Shown: piece by piece, positions 14,646 to 24,039 of the stretch
Numbering within the stretch: the stretch's first letter is position 1
Layout of the letters: every line of letters begins with the position of its first letter
Assembly: GCA_009774465.1 (NCBI GenBank)
Contig: VSNT01000032.1
Span: 1 to 30,285, forward strand
Source: Lachnospiraceae bacterium
Lineage (GTDB): Bacteria > Bacillota_A > Clostridia > Lachnospirales > Lachnospiraceae
Direction: 5' to 3'
DNA length: 30,285 nucleotides
The notes under the pieces: generated by a model
The model's input: the letters and a program-made list of their open reading frames with translations, nothing else
Database searches by the model: none
Told to the model about the DNA's origin: nothing
Position numbers and translations under genes: made by a program

Positions 14646-14687
14646 ATAATGATATTTTTTAAGCAAATGAAAGAATTGGGAAAATAA

Positions 14688-16445
14688 ATGAAAAAGATAT
14701 TTAAAAAATTGATGATATTACTGGATAAAAGGCAGAAAAGGAAAATGATTGTGCTTATTTTTCTTATGCTCATCGGTGCCATATTAGAAACCCTGGGGGT
14801 ATCCATGATTTATCCTGTGGTAAAGGTGGTTATGGAAGAAAATGCAGTGGAAAAAAGCTGGTACCTGCAGGTGTTCTGTGACGTCTTTCAAATTGCCTAC
14901 AGCGATACGAAGAGCCTGATGATTGTGGTGATGTCCGGACTGATCGGCATTTTTGCACTGAAAAATATTTTCCTGTTTTTTCAGCAGAAGGTACAGCTTA
15001 AGTTTGTTTATACCAACCAGTTTGCCACTTCAAGAAGGATGATGATTAATTTTATGCAGCGTCCTTATGAATACTACTTAAATGCAGATACTTCCGTGAT
15101 TCAAAGAAGCATTACCTCCGACGTAAATAATATGTACGGTCTTATCTTATCGCTTTTGCAGCTAATCAGTGAAGTGATCGTGTTTGTGAGTCTGATGGTA
15201 GTCTGTCTGGCGACGGACATATGGATGACCATCACAGTGGCCTCTCTCCTGATAGTGGCGCTTTTGGTGATTAAGTGTATTTTAAAGCCGATTATGCGTA
15301 AGGCAGGAGAAGAAAATCAGGATTATTACAGCGGACTGTATAAATGGATTGACCAGTCTGTTATGGGAATCAAGGAAATTAAGATTGCCAATAAGGAAAG
15401 ATATTTTATCAACGAATATGCCAAGTGTGGTGCAGGATATGTAAATGCGGTGCAGAGATATAACTTATTTAACGCAACCCCAAGGCTCCTGATTGAAACC
15501 ATTGCAATTGCAGGCATGATTTTGTATCTTATGATGAGCCTTTTAGGCGGTGCTTCGGTAAACGATATTATGCCTCAGCTCTCCCTTTTTGCGATGGTGG
15601 CTATGCGGCTGATTCCCTGTGCCAACAGAATTAATAATTACCTGACTTCCATTTCTTACTTTGAACCCTTCTTTATGGGTGTCAGCGATAACTTACAGGA
15701 GGAGATACGGGACGAGTCCATTAATTATGATGAAGAGACTTATAAAAAGAAAATAGAAGTTGAAAAACTGGAAATTAAGGATAAAATTGTGCTTAAGGAT
15801 ATTGTTTACAAATATCCTAATACGGAAGTTTTGATTTTTGACCATGCGGATATGGAAATTCCCATTGGACAGGCAGTGGGGATTGTAGGGACTTCCGGTG
15901 CGGGAAAAACTACAATCGTGGATATTCTTCTTGGGTTATTAAGGTTGCAGAGCGGGGAGATTTTAGCTGATGGAGTAGAGGTAAGGAAGCATTACCAGTC
16001 TTGGCTGAAAAATATCGGTTACATTCCTCAGACGATTTTTATGATAGATTCCTCTATCCGCAAGAATGTAGCTTTCGGCTGTGCCGAGGAGGAAATTGAT
16101 GATGAAAAGGTCTGGCGCGCCCTTGAAGAGGCCCAGCTTGATGAATTTGTAAAGGGGCTGCCGGAAGGACTTGATACAAGTATCGGAGAAAGAGGCATCC
16201 GCATTTCAGGCGGGCAGCGGCAGAGAATCGGGATTGCAAGGGCATTGTTTGAAGATCCCGAGGTGCTGGTGCTGGATGAGGCTACCTCTGCTTTAGATAA
16301 CGAGACGGAAGCGGCAATTATGGATTCCATCAATCGGCTTCATGGCAAAAAAACACTTATTATTATCGCACACAGACTGCAGACCATTGAAAAATGCGAC
16401 ATGGTTTACCGGGTGGAGGAAGGCAGAATTTCCAGAGAACGGTGA
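14688..16445 (+). CDS. PglK-like ABC flippase, fused permease and ATPase
   Basis: This 585-residue half-transporter has about six membrane segments in residues 20-330 and an ATPase domain from about 360. The nucleotide-binding motifs are complete: Walker A GTSGAGKTT at 401-409, a PQ Q-loop at 447-448, signature SGGQR at 507-511, Walker B VLVLDE at 526-531 and H562. The best family fit is PglK, which flips lipid-linked oligosaccharides from the cytosolic to the outer leaflet; other exporters share this architecture. Position as first gene of a glycan operon that also has a ligase-like protein supports the flippase reading. The ribosome binding site (GGGA, 6 bases before ATG) is weak. The next gene follows after 44 bases. 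Confidence 0.85.
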   Translation: MKKIFKKLMILLDKRQKRKMIVLIFLMLIGAILETLGVSMIYPVVKVVMEENAVEKSWYLQVFCDVFQIAYSDTKSLMIVVMSGLIGIFALKNIFLFFQQKVQLKFVYTNQFATSRRMMINFMQRPYEYYLNADTSVIQRSITSDVNNMYGLILSLLQLISEVIVFVSLMVVCLATDIWMTITVASLLIVALLVIKCILKPIMRKAGEENQDYYSGLYKWIDQSVMGIKEIKIANKERYFINEYAKCGAGYVNAVQRYNLFNATPRLLIETIAIAGMILYLMMSLLGGASVNDIMPQLSLFAMVAMRLIPCANRINNYLTSISYFEPFFMGVSDNLQEEIRDESINYDEETYKKKIEVEKLEIKDKIVLKDIVYKYPNTEVLIFDHADMEIPIGQAVGIVGTSGAGKTTIVDILLGLLRLQSGEILADGVEVRKHYQSWLKNIGYIPQTIFMIDSSIRKNVAFGCAEEEIDDEKVWRALEEAQLDEFVKGLPEGLDTSIGERGIRISGGQRQRIGIARALFEDPEVLVLDEATSALDNETEAAIMDSINRLHGKKTLIIIAHRLQTIEKCDMVYRVEEGRISRER

Positions 16446-16489
16446 GGGCGCGCAGCCTGTAGTTTAGAAAAATAAGGGAAAGGAAAACT

Positions 16490-17620
16490 GTGAACATGCA
16501 AAAAAACGGACGCATGGCAAATATTGAATTATTGAGAATTCTTGCAATGGTCATGGTGGTTGTTATGCACTTTTTGTATTATTCCGGTTCCCTTATGGAG
16601 GCAGGAGTGGCAGCAGGCAGCAGAAAAATAATTGGTACACTGATAGAGGCTTTCTGTCTTGTGGCTGTCAATACCTATGTATTTATCAGCGGTTATTTTG
16701 GGGTAAAGAGTAATTTTAAGATAAGTAAGGCAGCAGCCCTTCTTTGTCAGATCTGGTTTTATTCCATATTGATTTTTCTGGCGCTTTTTGCATTGGGAGT
16801 GCCGACCAATGGGTATGGGGAAGGAAATTTAAATATTTATGGTCTTGCATCTTACCTTTTCCCAATAGAGACGGAGCATTACTGGTTTGCAACTGCTTAT
16901 TTTATGCTGTACTTATTGACTCCGGTGCTGGGAACAGCAGTAAAAAACATGTCAAAAAGAAGATTGCAGATTACATTGGGCGGTCTGCTTATCCTGTTTT
17001 GTGGTATAAAAAGTTTCAGTCCCATAGAATTTGTGGTTGATAACTATGGATATGATTTTGCATGGTTTATCTGCGTATATCTTGTAGCGGCGTATTTGGG
17101 GCTTTATGGCTCTAAGTTTTTTGAAAAAAAGGGCTGGATGATTTATGGTTTAAGTGCTTTGGGCAGCTTTTTACTGCAGCTTCTTTTATGGGCAGTCTGT
17201 CAGAAAAGCAGCAGCTTTGCATACTATTTTACGGTTCCTTTCCATTATAATTTTATATTGTGCCTTACCGGCGCAATCGGCCTGTTTTATGGTTTCCTTC
17301 AAATCAGAATAAAGGAAGGGCGGCTTTCGCAGATTATACGAAAATTGGGTACACTAAGTTTTGGGATTTATCTTTTACATGAGCATATTGATTTAAGAGG
17401 CATCTGGTACGAATTTCTTGGGAAAGTGGTGAATCCCGGCAGAAATCAGGGGCTGCCATATTTCTTTGCAGAATTGTTTTTCTGCCTTTTTATTCTTTTC
17501 GGGGCGGGAATCCTCATAGACTGGATGAGAAGCCTGCTGTTTGCGGCAGCAGGAAATGCGCTTGGGAAAACGCCATTAGGGAAAAAGATAAGGGAACTGG
17601 ACGAAGAAGGGAGAATATAG
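16490..17620 (+). CDS. Acyltransferase-3 family membrane protein
   Basis: This 376-residue protein has about ten hydrophobic segments. The first holds the family's R-x10-H signature, R16 and H27, in NIELLRILAM...MHF, and FISGYFG follows in the next segment. Members such as OafA and WecH add acetyl or other acyl groups to sugar hydroxyls of surface polysaccharides. There is no extra SGNH domain. The start is taken as GTG at 16490, 5 bases after AGGA; ATG at 16496 is possible. The stop is separated from the next start by one base, so the genes are coupled. Confidence 0.85.
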   Translation: MNMQKNGRMANIELLRILAMVMVVVMHFLYYSGSLMEAGVAAGSRKIIGTLIEAFCLVAVNTYVFISGYFGVKSNFKISKAAALLCQIWFYSILIFLALFALGVPTNGYGEGNLNIYGLASYLFPIETEHYWFATAYFMLYLLTPVLGTAVKNMSKRRLQITLGGLLILFCGIKSFSPIEFVVDNYGYDFAWFICVYLVAAYLGLYGSKFFEKKGWMIYGLSALGSFLLQLLLWAVCQKSSSFAYYFTVPFHYNFILCLTGAIGLFYGFLQIRIKEGRLSQIIRKLGTLSFGIYLLHEHIDLRGIWYEFLGKVVNPGRNQGLPYFFAELFFCLFILFGAGILIDWMRSLLFAAAGNALGKTPLGKKIRELDEEGRI

Positions 17621-17621
17621 G

Positions 17622-19460
17622 ATGAGCACAGGCCGTTTTTATACAAAAGTAAGGACAGTGGTTGGAACAGAAGGCTTTCAGAAGGCCGGAAGGCTTGCGG
17701 CTGATTTTTTGTTTCCGTTGATACTTCTGCTTTTTCCACTGCTGAAAGCTGGTCAGGGGATTGAGCTGACAGACACGGGATACAGCCTTGGAAATTACCG
17801 GTTTTTTGGTGAAACAGGCGGTGTGTGGACTTTCCTTACCTTTCTTTCAAATGTAACCGGTTTTTTGCTGACCAGGCTTCCAATGGGGCACACTATGCTG
17901 GGAATGAAGATTTATACCTCACTAACAGTAAGCCTTCTTGGGCTGCTGGGTTATCGCTTTTTTAAGACAAAAATGCCTGCCTGGCTGGCGTTTTTGGGAG
18001 AAATTGCAGCCATTGGCTTTTGCTGGTGTCCTACGGTGATTTTATATAATTATCTTACCTACCTGCTGCTTTTGGCAGGGGCAGTTTTATTGTTCCGTGG
18101 TCTTGCAGGATGCCGCCCGGCCTGTCTTTTTCTGGCGGGAATCCTTTTAGGGCTGAATGGATTTGTTCGTTTTCCAAATAATGTACTGGAAGCAGCACTT
18201 ATTGTGGCGGTCTGGTATTATGGAGGGTTGAAAAAGAAAGATTTTAAGCAGGTTGCAAGGGAAACAGGATTGTGCGTGGCAGGCTATCTGGCGGCATTTC
18301 TTGTAATGATTGGGATTTTATCCGTTTCTTATGGAGCAGATACCTTTGGAGAAATGATTGCAGGGGTTTTTGGAATGGCGGGCAGTGCTTCCGATTATAC
18401 CCTGGGGGAAATGCTTCTTGCAATTTTTGACGCGTATTTTCGTGGATTCCAATGGATGCTTTATATGATCTTATGCGTATTGCCGGGAATACCATTTTTG
18501 GTCATAGACAGAAACCGGTTTTTAAAGACAAGAAAGATAATTTATTGTGTATGTATCCCTGTTTTATTTTGGGCTCTTGGAAAATGGGGAATGTATAATT
18601 TTAAGTATTATCAGAAGGAATCAGCCCTGCAGTGGGGAGTAGTGTTTCTCCTTCTGGCATTGGCGGAATTAATCTGGATGCTGTTTACCAGGATGCTGGA
18701 TGATGAATGGCGGCTCATTGGCTGCATCGGACTTGTCCTTGTTTTGATTGGACCGCTTGGAAGCAATAATCATATCTGGCCGGTGTTAAATAATCTGTTT
18801 TTTATTGCGCCTGTTGTTTTCTGGATGGTCTACCGCCTGGCCAGATGGGGCAGGACTTATCTGGATATCACGGAAAAAGTGCCTTTGTTTCCGGTGAAGG
18901 CTATGATGTCCGGCATACTGCTTGCTTTTTTTATTCAGGCTGTAGGGATTGGATGTTTTTATGTATTTCGTGACGGGGAAATGGGAGAAGAGAGAATTTA
19001 CAAGGTGACGGAAAATCAGGTGCTTAAGGGAATGTATACCAGTGAGCTGAATTCGGAAGTTTTAGAGGAAATTTCTATTTTCATGACAGAAAATAATGCC
19101 CAGTTTATAGAAAAAGAGCTGATTTTATATGGCAATATTCCGGGACTTTCCTATTATCTTGATAAGCCTCCGGCGATTGATACCACATGGGCGGATTTAA
19201 ATACCTATCCGGTAAGCCGGCTGATACAGGAGCTGGATGAAATTTCCGCTGCGCTGAGTGATAAAAATAAGAGGCCTCTGGTGATACTTACACCGCAGAT
19301 TGCATCTTATCTATCAGGGAATGAGACACATATGCAGTGGTGGGGAGTAGATAAGAAAAGCTATGACCAGGATGAAAAATTAAAGGCCATTTGGAGTTTT
19401 ATGGAAAAAGGTGCTTATGAGCAGGTGTTTGCCAATGAAGCTTTTGTAGTTTACCAATGA
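17622..19460 (+). CDS. Polytopic membrane protein, probable GT-C glycosyltransferase
   Basis: This 612-residue protein has about ten to twelve hydrophobic segments and a soluble C-terminal tail of about 140 residues. Directly after the first membrane segment comes ELTDTGYSLGNYRF (E48, D51), the kind of acidic first external loop that binds metal or donor in GT-C enzymes, which use polyprenyl-phosphate sugars outside the membrane. No named family was recognised with confidence. The GtrB-like donor synthase encoded downstream would suit such a role. The start has AGGGAG nearby and follows the acyltransferase stop by one base. Its 3' end is 26 bases from the RffA-like start. A polymerase function is an alternative. 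Confidence 0.6.
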   Translation: MSTGRFYTKVRTVVGTEGFQKAGRLAADFLFPLILLLFPLLKAGQGIELTDTGYSLGNYRFFGETGGVWTFLTFLSNVTGFLLTRLPMGHTMLGMKIYTSLTVSLLGLLGYRFFKTKMPAWLAFLGEIAAIGFCWCPTVILYNYLTYLLLLAGAVLLFRGLAGCRPACLFLAGILLGLNGFVRFPNNVLEAALIVAVWYYGGLKKKDFKQVARETGLCVAGYLAAFLVMIGILSVSYGADTFGEMIAGVFGMAGSASDYTLGEMLLAIFDAYFRGFQWMLYMILCVLPGIPFLVIDRNRFLKTRKIIYCVCIPVLFWALGKWGMYNFKYYQKESALQWGVVFLLLALAELIWMLFTRMLDDEWRLIGCIGLVLVLIGPLGSNNHIWPVLNNLFFIAPVVFWMVYRLARWGRTYLDITEKVPLFPVKAMMSGILLAFFIQAVGIGCFYVFRDGEMGEERIYKVTENQVLKGMYTSELNSEVLEEISIFMTENNAQFIEKELILYGNIPGLSYYLDKPPAIDTTWADLNTYPVSRLIQELDEISAALSDKNKRPLVILTPQIASYLSGNETHMQWWGVDKKSYDQDEKLKAIWSFMEKGAYEQVFANEAFVVYQ

Positions 19461-19486
19461 TAATAACAGGAAAGGTGTGTTTGAGT

Positions 19487-20617
19487 ATGATCAGATTTAA
19501 TGTTCCCCCTTATGTGGGCGGAGAAATGAAAAACGTGGAAAAAGCAATAGAAAACATGCATATATGCGGAGACGGAGAGTTTACGAAAAAGTGCAGTGAA
19601 TATCTGGAGAGGACCACTGGCACAGCCAAATGCCTTCTCACCACATCCTGCACCCATGCGCTGGAAATGGCGGCGCTTTTGTGTGATTTGAAGGAGGGAG
19701 ATGAAGTAATTCTTCCTTCCTACACCTTTGTCTCCACTGCTGATGCTTTTGTTTTAAGGGGAGCAAAGGCGGTGTTTGTTGACATCAGACCGGATACCAT
19801 GAATATTGATGAAAACCTGATTGAGGATGCGGTTACGGAGAAAACAAAGGCAATCTTTGTGGTGCATTATGCAGGGGTGGCCTGTGAGATGGATAAAATC
19901 ATGGAGATTGCAGACAGACACCACCTTATGGTGGTGGAAGATGCCGCTCAGGCAATTATGTGTACTTATAAAGGAAGGCCGCTGGGAACCATTGGCGATT
20001 TTGGCTGCTACAGTTTTCATGAGACGAAAAATTTCAGCATGGGCGAGGGCGGTGCACTTTTAATCCGTGATCCCGGGCATATAGAAGATGCGGAGATTTT
20101 AAGAGAAAAGGGAACGGACAGGAGCAAATATTTCAGAGGCCAGGTGGACAAGTACCGCTGGATGAACTTTGGCTCTTCCTATCTGCCCAGCGAGATGAAT
20201 GCTGCTTATCTTGCCGCTCAGCTTGACGCGGCGGATGAGATTAACAATGCCCGCCTTTCAAGGTGGAATCAGTATTATGAGCTTTTATATCCCCTTGCAA
20301 AGGCTGGAAAGATAGAACTTCCCTGTGTGCCGGATGGCTGCGTGCACAATGGACATATGTTCTATATCAAGACCAGGGATCTGGAGGAGAGAAGCCGGCT
20401 GATTGATTTTCTGAAAACAAATGACATACTTGCCGTATTTCACTATGTTCCGCTTCATTCTGCACCGGCAGGAATAAAATTCGGACGGTTTCATGGAGAG
20501 GATAAATATACTACAAAAGAAAGCGAGCGGCTTCTGCGGCTGCCGATGTTTTACCAGCTTACGGAGGAACAGGCAGACTATATTGCAGGAAAAGTAAAGG
20601 AATTTTATGGAATTTAA
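19487..20617 (+). CDS. rffA: RffA/WecE-type dTDP-4-amino-4,6-dideoxygalactose transaminase
   Basis: In E. coli this enzyme converts dTDP-4-keto-6-deoxyglucose and glutamate to dTDP-Fuc4N. The 376-residue protein closely follows the RffA sequence as known from memory: FNVPPYVGGE at 4-13, CGDGEFTKKC at 27-36, PSYTFVSTADAFVLRGAK at 77-94, DIRPDTMNIDE at 99-109, HYAGVACEMD at 127-136, EDAAQA at 151-156, SFHETKNFS with the PLP lysine K181, and FRGQVDKYRW. The start at 19487 aligns with the RffA N-terminus and has AAGGTG 9 bases upstream; an in-frame ATG at 19457 overlaps the previous gene and is less likely. Its last 11 bases overlap the next gene. No dTDP-glucose synthesis genes are in the window. 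Confidence 0.9.
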   Translation: MIRFNVPPYVGGEMKNVEKAIENMHICGDGEFTKKCSEYLERTTGTAKCLLTTSCTHALEMAALLCDLKEGDEVILPSYTFVSTADAFVLRGAKAVFVDIRPDTMNIDENLIEDAVTEKTKAIFVVHYAGVACEMDKIMEIADRHHLMVVEDAAQAIMCTYKGRPLGTIGDFGCYSFHETKNFSMGEGGALLIRDPGHIEDAEILREKGTDRSKYFRGQVDKYRWMNFGSSYLPSEMNAAYLAAQLDAADEINNARLSRWNQYYELLYPLAKAGKIELPCVPDGCVHNGHMFYIKTRDLEERSRLIDFLKTNDILAVFHYVPLHSAPAGIKFGRFHGEDKYTTKESERLLRLPMFYQLTEEQADYIAGKVKEFYGI

Positions 20618-22418
20618 AAGTATCCTTAAAAAAAATGAAAACTGGGTGATTGCACTTTTGGCAGTGACCGTTCTGGGAATTTTCGCAGGGGTAAAATTTG
20701 ACTATTTCTATGACCTGAATGATGATGTGCTGATGAAAGATATTCTGGCAGGCGCTTACACTGGAACGCCGGAAGGGCATAATATTCAGATGCTTTGGCT
20801 TGTCAGCGCGGGAATCAGTCTGTTTTACAGGATTGCAGGCAGCCTCCCCTGGTATGGATTTTTTTTGTGTGCCTGCCATTTTGGCTGTTTCCTTTTGATT
20901 TTGCAAAGAAGTCTTGTTTTTGTGGAAACTTTCTATGGGAAAATTTTTATTACGTTGACGGAAACCCTGCTTTTTTGTGGATTGTTTCTTGAGCATTTGA
21001 TTTTTGCCCAATATACGGTGACCTGCACTTTACTTGGGGCGGCGGCGGCATTTTTATTTTACACTACGGATATTACGCTTTCAGCAGGAAAATTTATGAA
21101 AAAAAATATTCCGGCAGTTCTTCTGGTATCTGCAGCCTACTTAATTCGTTCAGAAATGCTGCTTTTGGTGCTTCCCATGATCTGTGTGGCGGGAGCGGCC
21201 AAGTGGGGAAGTGAAAAAAAGATATTTACCAGAGAACATGCGGTAAAATATCTTACAGTGATCGGTATGATACTGGCTGGAATATTAATAGGACAGGCAA
21301 CCCACATGATAGCCTATGGTTCCGAAGAATGGAAAACATTTACAGAGTTTTTCAATAACAGAACGGAGCTTTATGATTTTCAGGAAATTCCGCCCTATGA
21401 AGAAAATCAGGATTTTTATGAGGAAATCGGGTTAAGCGGAAGCGAGCAGATTCTCTTTGCCAATTATAACTTTGGCATGGATGAAGAAATTGACGAAAAG
21501 TTAGTCGGCCAGATTGCAGAATATGCCGGTATGCATAAAAGCGTTCAGGAGCCTTTTATGCAGAGACTTACCGAAAGCCTTAAATTTTATATCTATCGCC
21601 TTACCCACGGTCCGGCAGATACAGGGAGCGATTATCCCTGGAATTATGCGGTGATTGCAGGGTACCTTACGGTATTTCTGCTGGCCCTGCCCAGAAGGAT
21701 AAAATGCGGTATTCCTCAGGAGGAAGGAAGAGCAGGATATGTAAAAAACGGGCTGGAAGTTTTATGGAAGCTTAGTTTTCTCTTTGCAGTGCGAACCCTT
21801 CTTTGGATGTATATTTTAATGCGGGGGCGCGATCCGGAGCGGATAACCCATTCTTTGTATTTGATGGAGTTTTGTATCCTGGGGGCTATGGCATTTACCC
21901 AGTGGAAAATGCTTATGTTCCGTAAAACAAAAAGACTCTCCGGAGTCCTTTCGGCAGCAGTGTTTGCTGTTTTGGCAGTTGCAATTCTGCCTTTAAGCAT
22001 AAGAGCAGTAGAAATAAGGCAGGGGGAAAGAGAAGAAATAAATGCACCCTATCAAGAGCTGTATCAGTATTTTTCAAGGGAGGAGAATGCAGACAATTTT
22101 TATTTGATCGATGTGTATTCTACGGTGGAATATTCAGAAAAAATGTTTGAGGATGTTGATAATTCCCTGGATAATTATGATATCATGGGAGGATGGGCAT
22201 GTAAAAGCCCCATTCAGAGGAAAAAGTTTGCAGTCTTTGGAATTGAAAACATGGAGCGGGCGCTTAAAGATCAGGAAAATGTTTATTTTGTACGTAAAAT
22301 AAGTGAGGACATGGAGTGGCTTTCCGATTATTATGAAGGCCATGATACGCCGGTGAAAATTACTCTGGCAGATACAGTGGCCGGTGTTTTTGAAGTTTAT
22401 GAAGTGCGAAGCTTATAG
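20607..22418 (+). CDS. Polytopic membrane protein, possible GT-C glycosyltransferase
   Basis: The 603-residue protein has a membrane segment at about 12-30, an external acidic loop YDLNDDVLMKDIL (D36, D39, D40), roughly nine further hydrophobic segments, and soluble external stretches at about 240-330 and 470-603. A doubled Asp in the first loop is common in GT-C-like proteins of Firmicute surface glycan loci. The family is not recognised by name. AAAGG lies close before the ATG, inside the end of the RffA-like gene, so the two are translationally coupled. A role in attaching a sugar to the growing or exported glycan is inferred from context. A Wzy-like polymerase is the main alternative. Confidence 0.55.
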   Translation: MEFKSILKKNENWVIALLAVTVLGIFAGVKFDYFYDLNDDVLMKDILAGAYTGTPEGHNIQMLWLVSAGISLFYRIAGSLPWYGFFLCACHFGCFLLILQRSLVFVETFYGKIFITLTETLLFCGLFLEHLIFAQYTVTCTLLGAAAAFLFYTTDITLSAGKFMKKNIPAVLLVSAAYLIRSEMLLLVLPMICVAGAAKWGSEKKIFTREHAVKYLTVIGMILAGILIGQATHMIAYGSEEWKTFTEFFNNRTELYDFQEIPPYEENQDFYEEIGLSGSEQILFANYNFGMDEEIDEKLVGQIAEYAGMHKSVQEPFMQRLTESLKFYIYRLTHGPADTGSDYPWNYAVIAGYLTVFLLALPRRIKCGIPQEEGRAGYVKNGLEVLWKLSFLFAVRTLLWMYILMRGRDPERITHSLYLMEFCILGAMAFTQWKMLMFRKTKRLSGVLSAAVFAVLAVAILPLSIRAVEIRQGEREEINAPYQELYQYFSREENADNFYLIDVYSTVEYSEKMFEDVDNSLDNYDIMGGWACKSPIQRKKFAVFGIENMERALKDQENVYFVRKISEDMEWLSDYYEGHDTPVKITLADTVAGVFEVYEVRSL

Positions 22419-22442
22419 CTGAAAGGCATCAGGAGAAAAATT

Positions 22443-22505
22443 ATGTCTGCCCGCGGCTGCAAACTTGCAATGGGCATTAAAATGAGGATATTATGGAAAA
22501 TGTAA
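22443..22505 (+). CDS. Possible 20-codon leader ORF before the GNAT gene
   Basis: AGGAG at 22431-22435 is placed 7 bases before an ATG that opens a 20-codon frame. It ends in TAA 13 bases inside the GNAT gene, in another frame. The peptide would be short and basic with no recognised motif. It may be a coupling leader that brings ribosomes to the GNAT start, or a chance frame. The GNAT gene also has its own GAGG. Confidence 0.25.
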   Translation: MSARGCKLAMGIKMRILWKM

Positions 22506-23068
22506 GTGAAAAAAATCCGGTTTTGGAAGGGGAGGATATTTTTCTTCGCCTGATGAATAAGGAGGATACGGAAAATATTGTAAAATGGCGGAACAGTGAT
22601 TTTGTGCGACGGAATTTTATCTATCAAAAACCTTTTACAAGAGAAGGCCACCAGCATTGGATAGAAACTATGGTGGACACGGGAAAGGTGGTTCAGTTTA
22701 TTATCTGCACCAAAGGCGGACAACCTGTAGGAAGCGTTTACTTAAGAGACATAAATAAAATTGATCATAAAGCGGAATATGGAATTTTTATCGGGGAAAA
22801 GGATGCGCTGGGGAAAGGATTTGGCACCCAGGCAGCGCGGCTTATCATTCGTTATGCGTTTGAACAACTGGGGCTTCATAAGGTGATGCTGCGTCTTTTA
22901 GCTGATAATAAACAGGCCTACAGAAGCTATGAAAAGGCAGGATTCGTTCAGGAAGCCTATTTAAAGGATGAAGTGTATCTTGAAGGTACTTATAAAGATG
23001 TAATATACATGGCAATAATTCATCAAAATTCTACAGTAAATGCAGAATGTATTAAGTGGAGGTTTTAG
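22493..23068 (+). CDS. GNAT N-acetyltransferase, candidate PseH or amino-sugar acetylase
   Basis: This 191-residue RimL/RimJ-type GNAT protein starts with the common IFLRLMNKEDTENIVKWRNS opening and carries the acetyl-CoA pyrophosphate loop LGKGFGTQA at about 101-109, followed by ADNKQAYRSYEKAGF at about 139-153. Two substrates fit the locus: the UDP-4-amino altrose made by PseC, which would make it the missing PseH, and dTDP-Fuc4N made by the RffA-like enzyme in the same operon, which would make it a WecD analogue. The sequence does not decide between them; operon position slightly favours the second. GAGG lies 5 bases before the ATG. The TAG stop shares its final G with the GTG start of the next gene. 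Confidence 0.8.
   Translation: MENVSEKNPVLEGEDIFLRLMNKEDTENIVKWRNSDFVRRNFIYQKPFTREGHQHWIETMVDTGKVVQFIICTKGGQPVGSVYLRDINKIDHKAEYGIFIGEKDALGKGFGTQAARLIIRYAFEQLGLHKVMLRLLADNKQAYRSYEKAGFVQEAYLKDEVYLEGTYKDVIYMAIIHQNSTVNAECIKWRF
23058..23062 (+). promoter_or_regulatory. Ribosome binding site deciding a GTG start
   Basis: GGAGG lies 5 bases before the GTG at 23068. The in-frame GTG at 23056 overlaps this site and has none of its own. Confidence 0.7.
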
Positions 23069-24039
23069 TGAAAACATTAATAAGTTTTGTAATTCCCTGT
23101 TATCGCTCAGCCTATACGCTGCCCGGTGTAATCAATGAAATCAGGGAAACAATGGAAAAGCTTGCGGCATATGATTATGAGGTGGTATTAATCAACGACT
23201 GTTCTCCTGACGATACCTTTGAGACCATTAAAAGGCTGTGTCAGGAAAATCACAACATTACCGGAATTAATCTTGCAAAAAATTTTGGGCAGCACAGCGC
23301 CCTTATGGCCGGCTTTCATTATGTAAAGGGAGAGATTGTGATCTGCCTGGATGATGACGGGCAGACGCCGGCGGACGAAGCAGGTAAGCTGATTGAAGGA
23401 ATTGAACAGGGCGCGGATGTTGTGTATGCCAAATATAATCATAAGCATCACTCCGGTTTTAGAAACTGGGGAAGCCATGTAAATGAACTGATGACGCGGG
23501 TGATGCTGGGAAAACCCAAAGAGCTTTATATTTCCAGCTACTTTGCCGCCAGAAGATTTATTGTGGAAGAGATGAAAAGATATACCTATGCCTATCCTTA
23601 TGTGATCGGACTGGTTCTGCGCAGCACAAAAAATATCATCAATGTGGAAGTGGAGCACAGGGATCGGAAAGAAGGGGCTTCCGGCTATACCATAGGAAAG
23701 CTTCTGGCCCTCTGGTTTAATGGGTTTACGGCCTTTAGTGTGAAACCTTTAAGGATAGCAACTGTAACCGGAGCGGTCTGTGCACTGGTTGGATTTTTGT
23801 ATGGAATTTATACCATTGTTAAGAAAATATTTATCAATCCTCCGGGGCTGGTTACCGGATTCAGCGCGCTTATGTCTGTGATGGTATTTATCGGCGGAAT
23901 GCTGATGCTGATGATGGGGCTGGTTGGAGAATATATGGGAAGAATGTACATTTCCATGAACAATTCTCCCCAGTATGTGATTCGGGAGATGGCAGGAAAA
24001 GCAGCAGAAAACAGGGAAAATGAAAACGAAAAGCGATAA
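23068..24039 (+). CDS. GtrB/ArnC/DPM1-like polyprenyl-phosphate glycosyltransferase
   Basis: The 323-residue protein has a GT2 domain opening ISFVIPCYRS, with the nucleotide-binding LINDCSPDDT, the NFGQHSALMAGFHYVKGE segment and the LDDDGQ metal-binding motif, followed by two C-terminal membrane hairpin segments in residues about 228-300. This layout is that of GtrB, ArnC and related enzymes that load a sugar from a nucleotide donor onto undecaprenyl phosphate. Such lipid-phosphate sugars are the substrates of GT-C transferases, several of which seem to be encoded here. The lysine- and glutamate-rich tail is cytosolic. The last 20 bases overlap the next gene. The sugar transferred is not predictable. 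Confidence 0.88.
   Translation: MKTLISFVIPCYRSAYTLPGVINEIRETMEKLAAYDYEVVLINDCSPDDTFETIKRLCQENHNITGINLAKNFGQHSALMAGFHYVKGEIVICLDDDGQTPADEAGKLIEGIEQGADVVYAKYNHKHHSGFRNWGSHVNELMTRVMLGKPKELYISSYFAARRFIVEEMKRYTYAYPYVIGLVLRSTKNIINVEVEHRDRKEGASGYTIGKLLALWFNGFTAFSVKPLRIATVTGAVCALVGFLYGIYTIVKKIFINPPGLVTGFSALMSVMVFIGGMLMLMMGLVGEYMGRMYISMNNSPQYVIREMAGKAAENRENENEKR

Noticed and set aside
20559..21011. 150-codon ORF on the - strand
   Set aside because: It is antisense to the 3' end of the RffA-like gene and the start of the next membrane protein. It has no domain motif or ribosome binding site.
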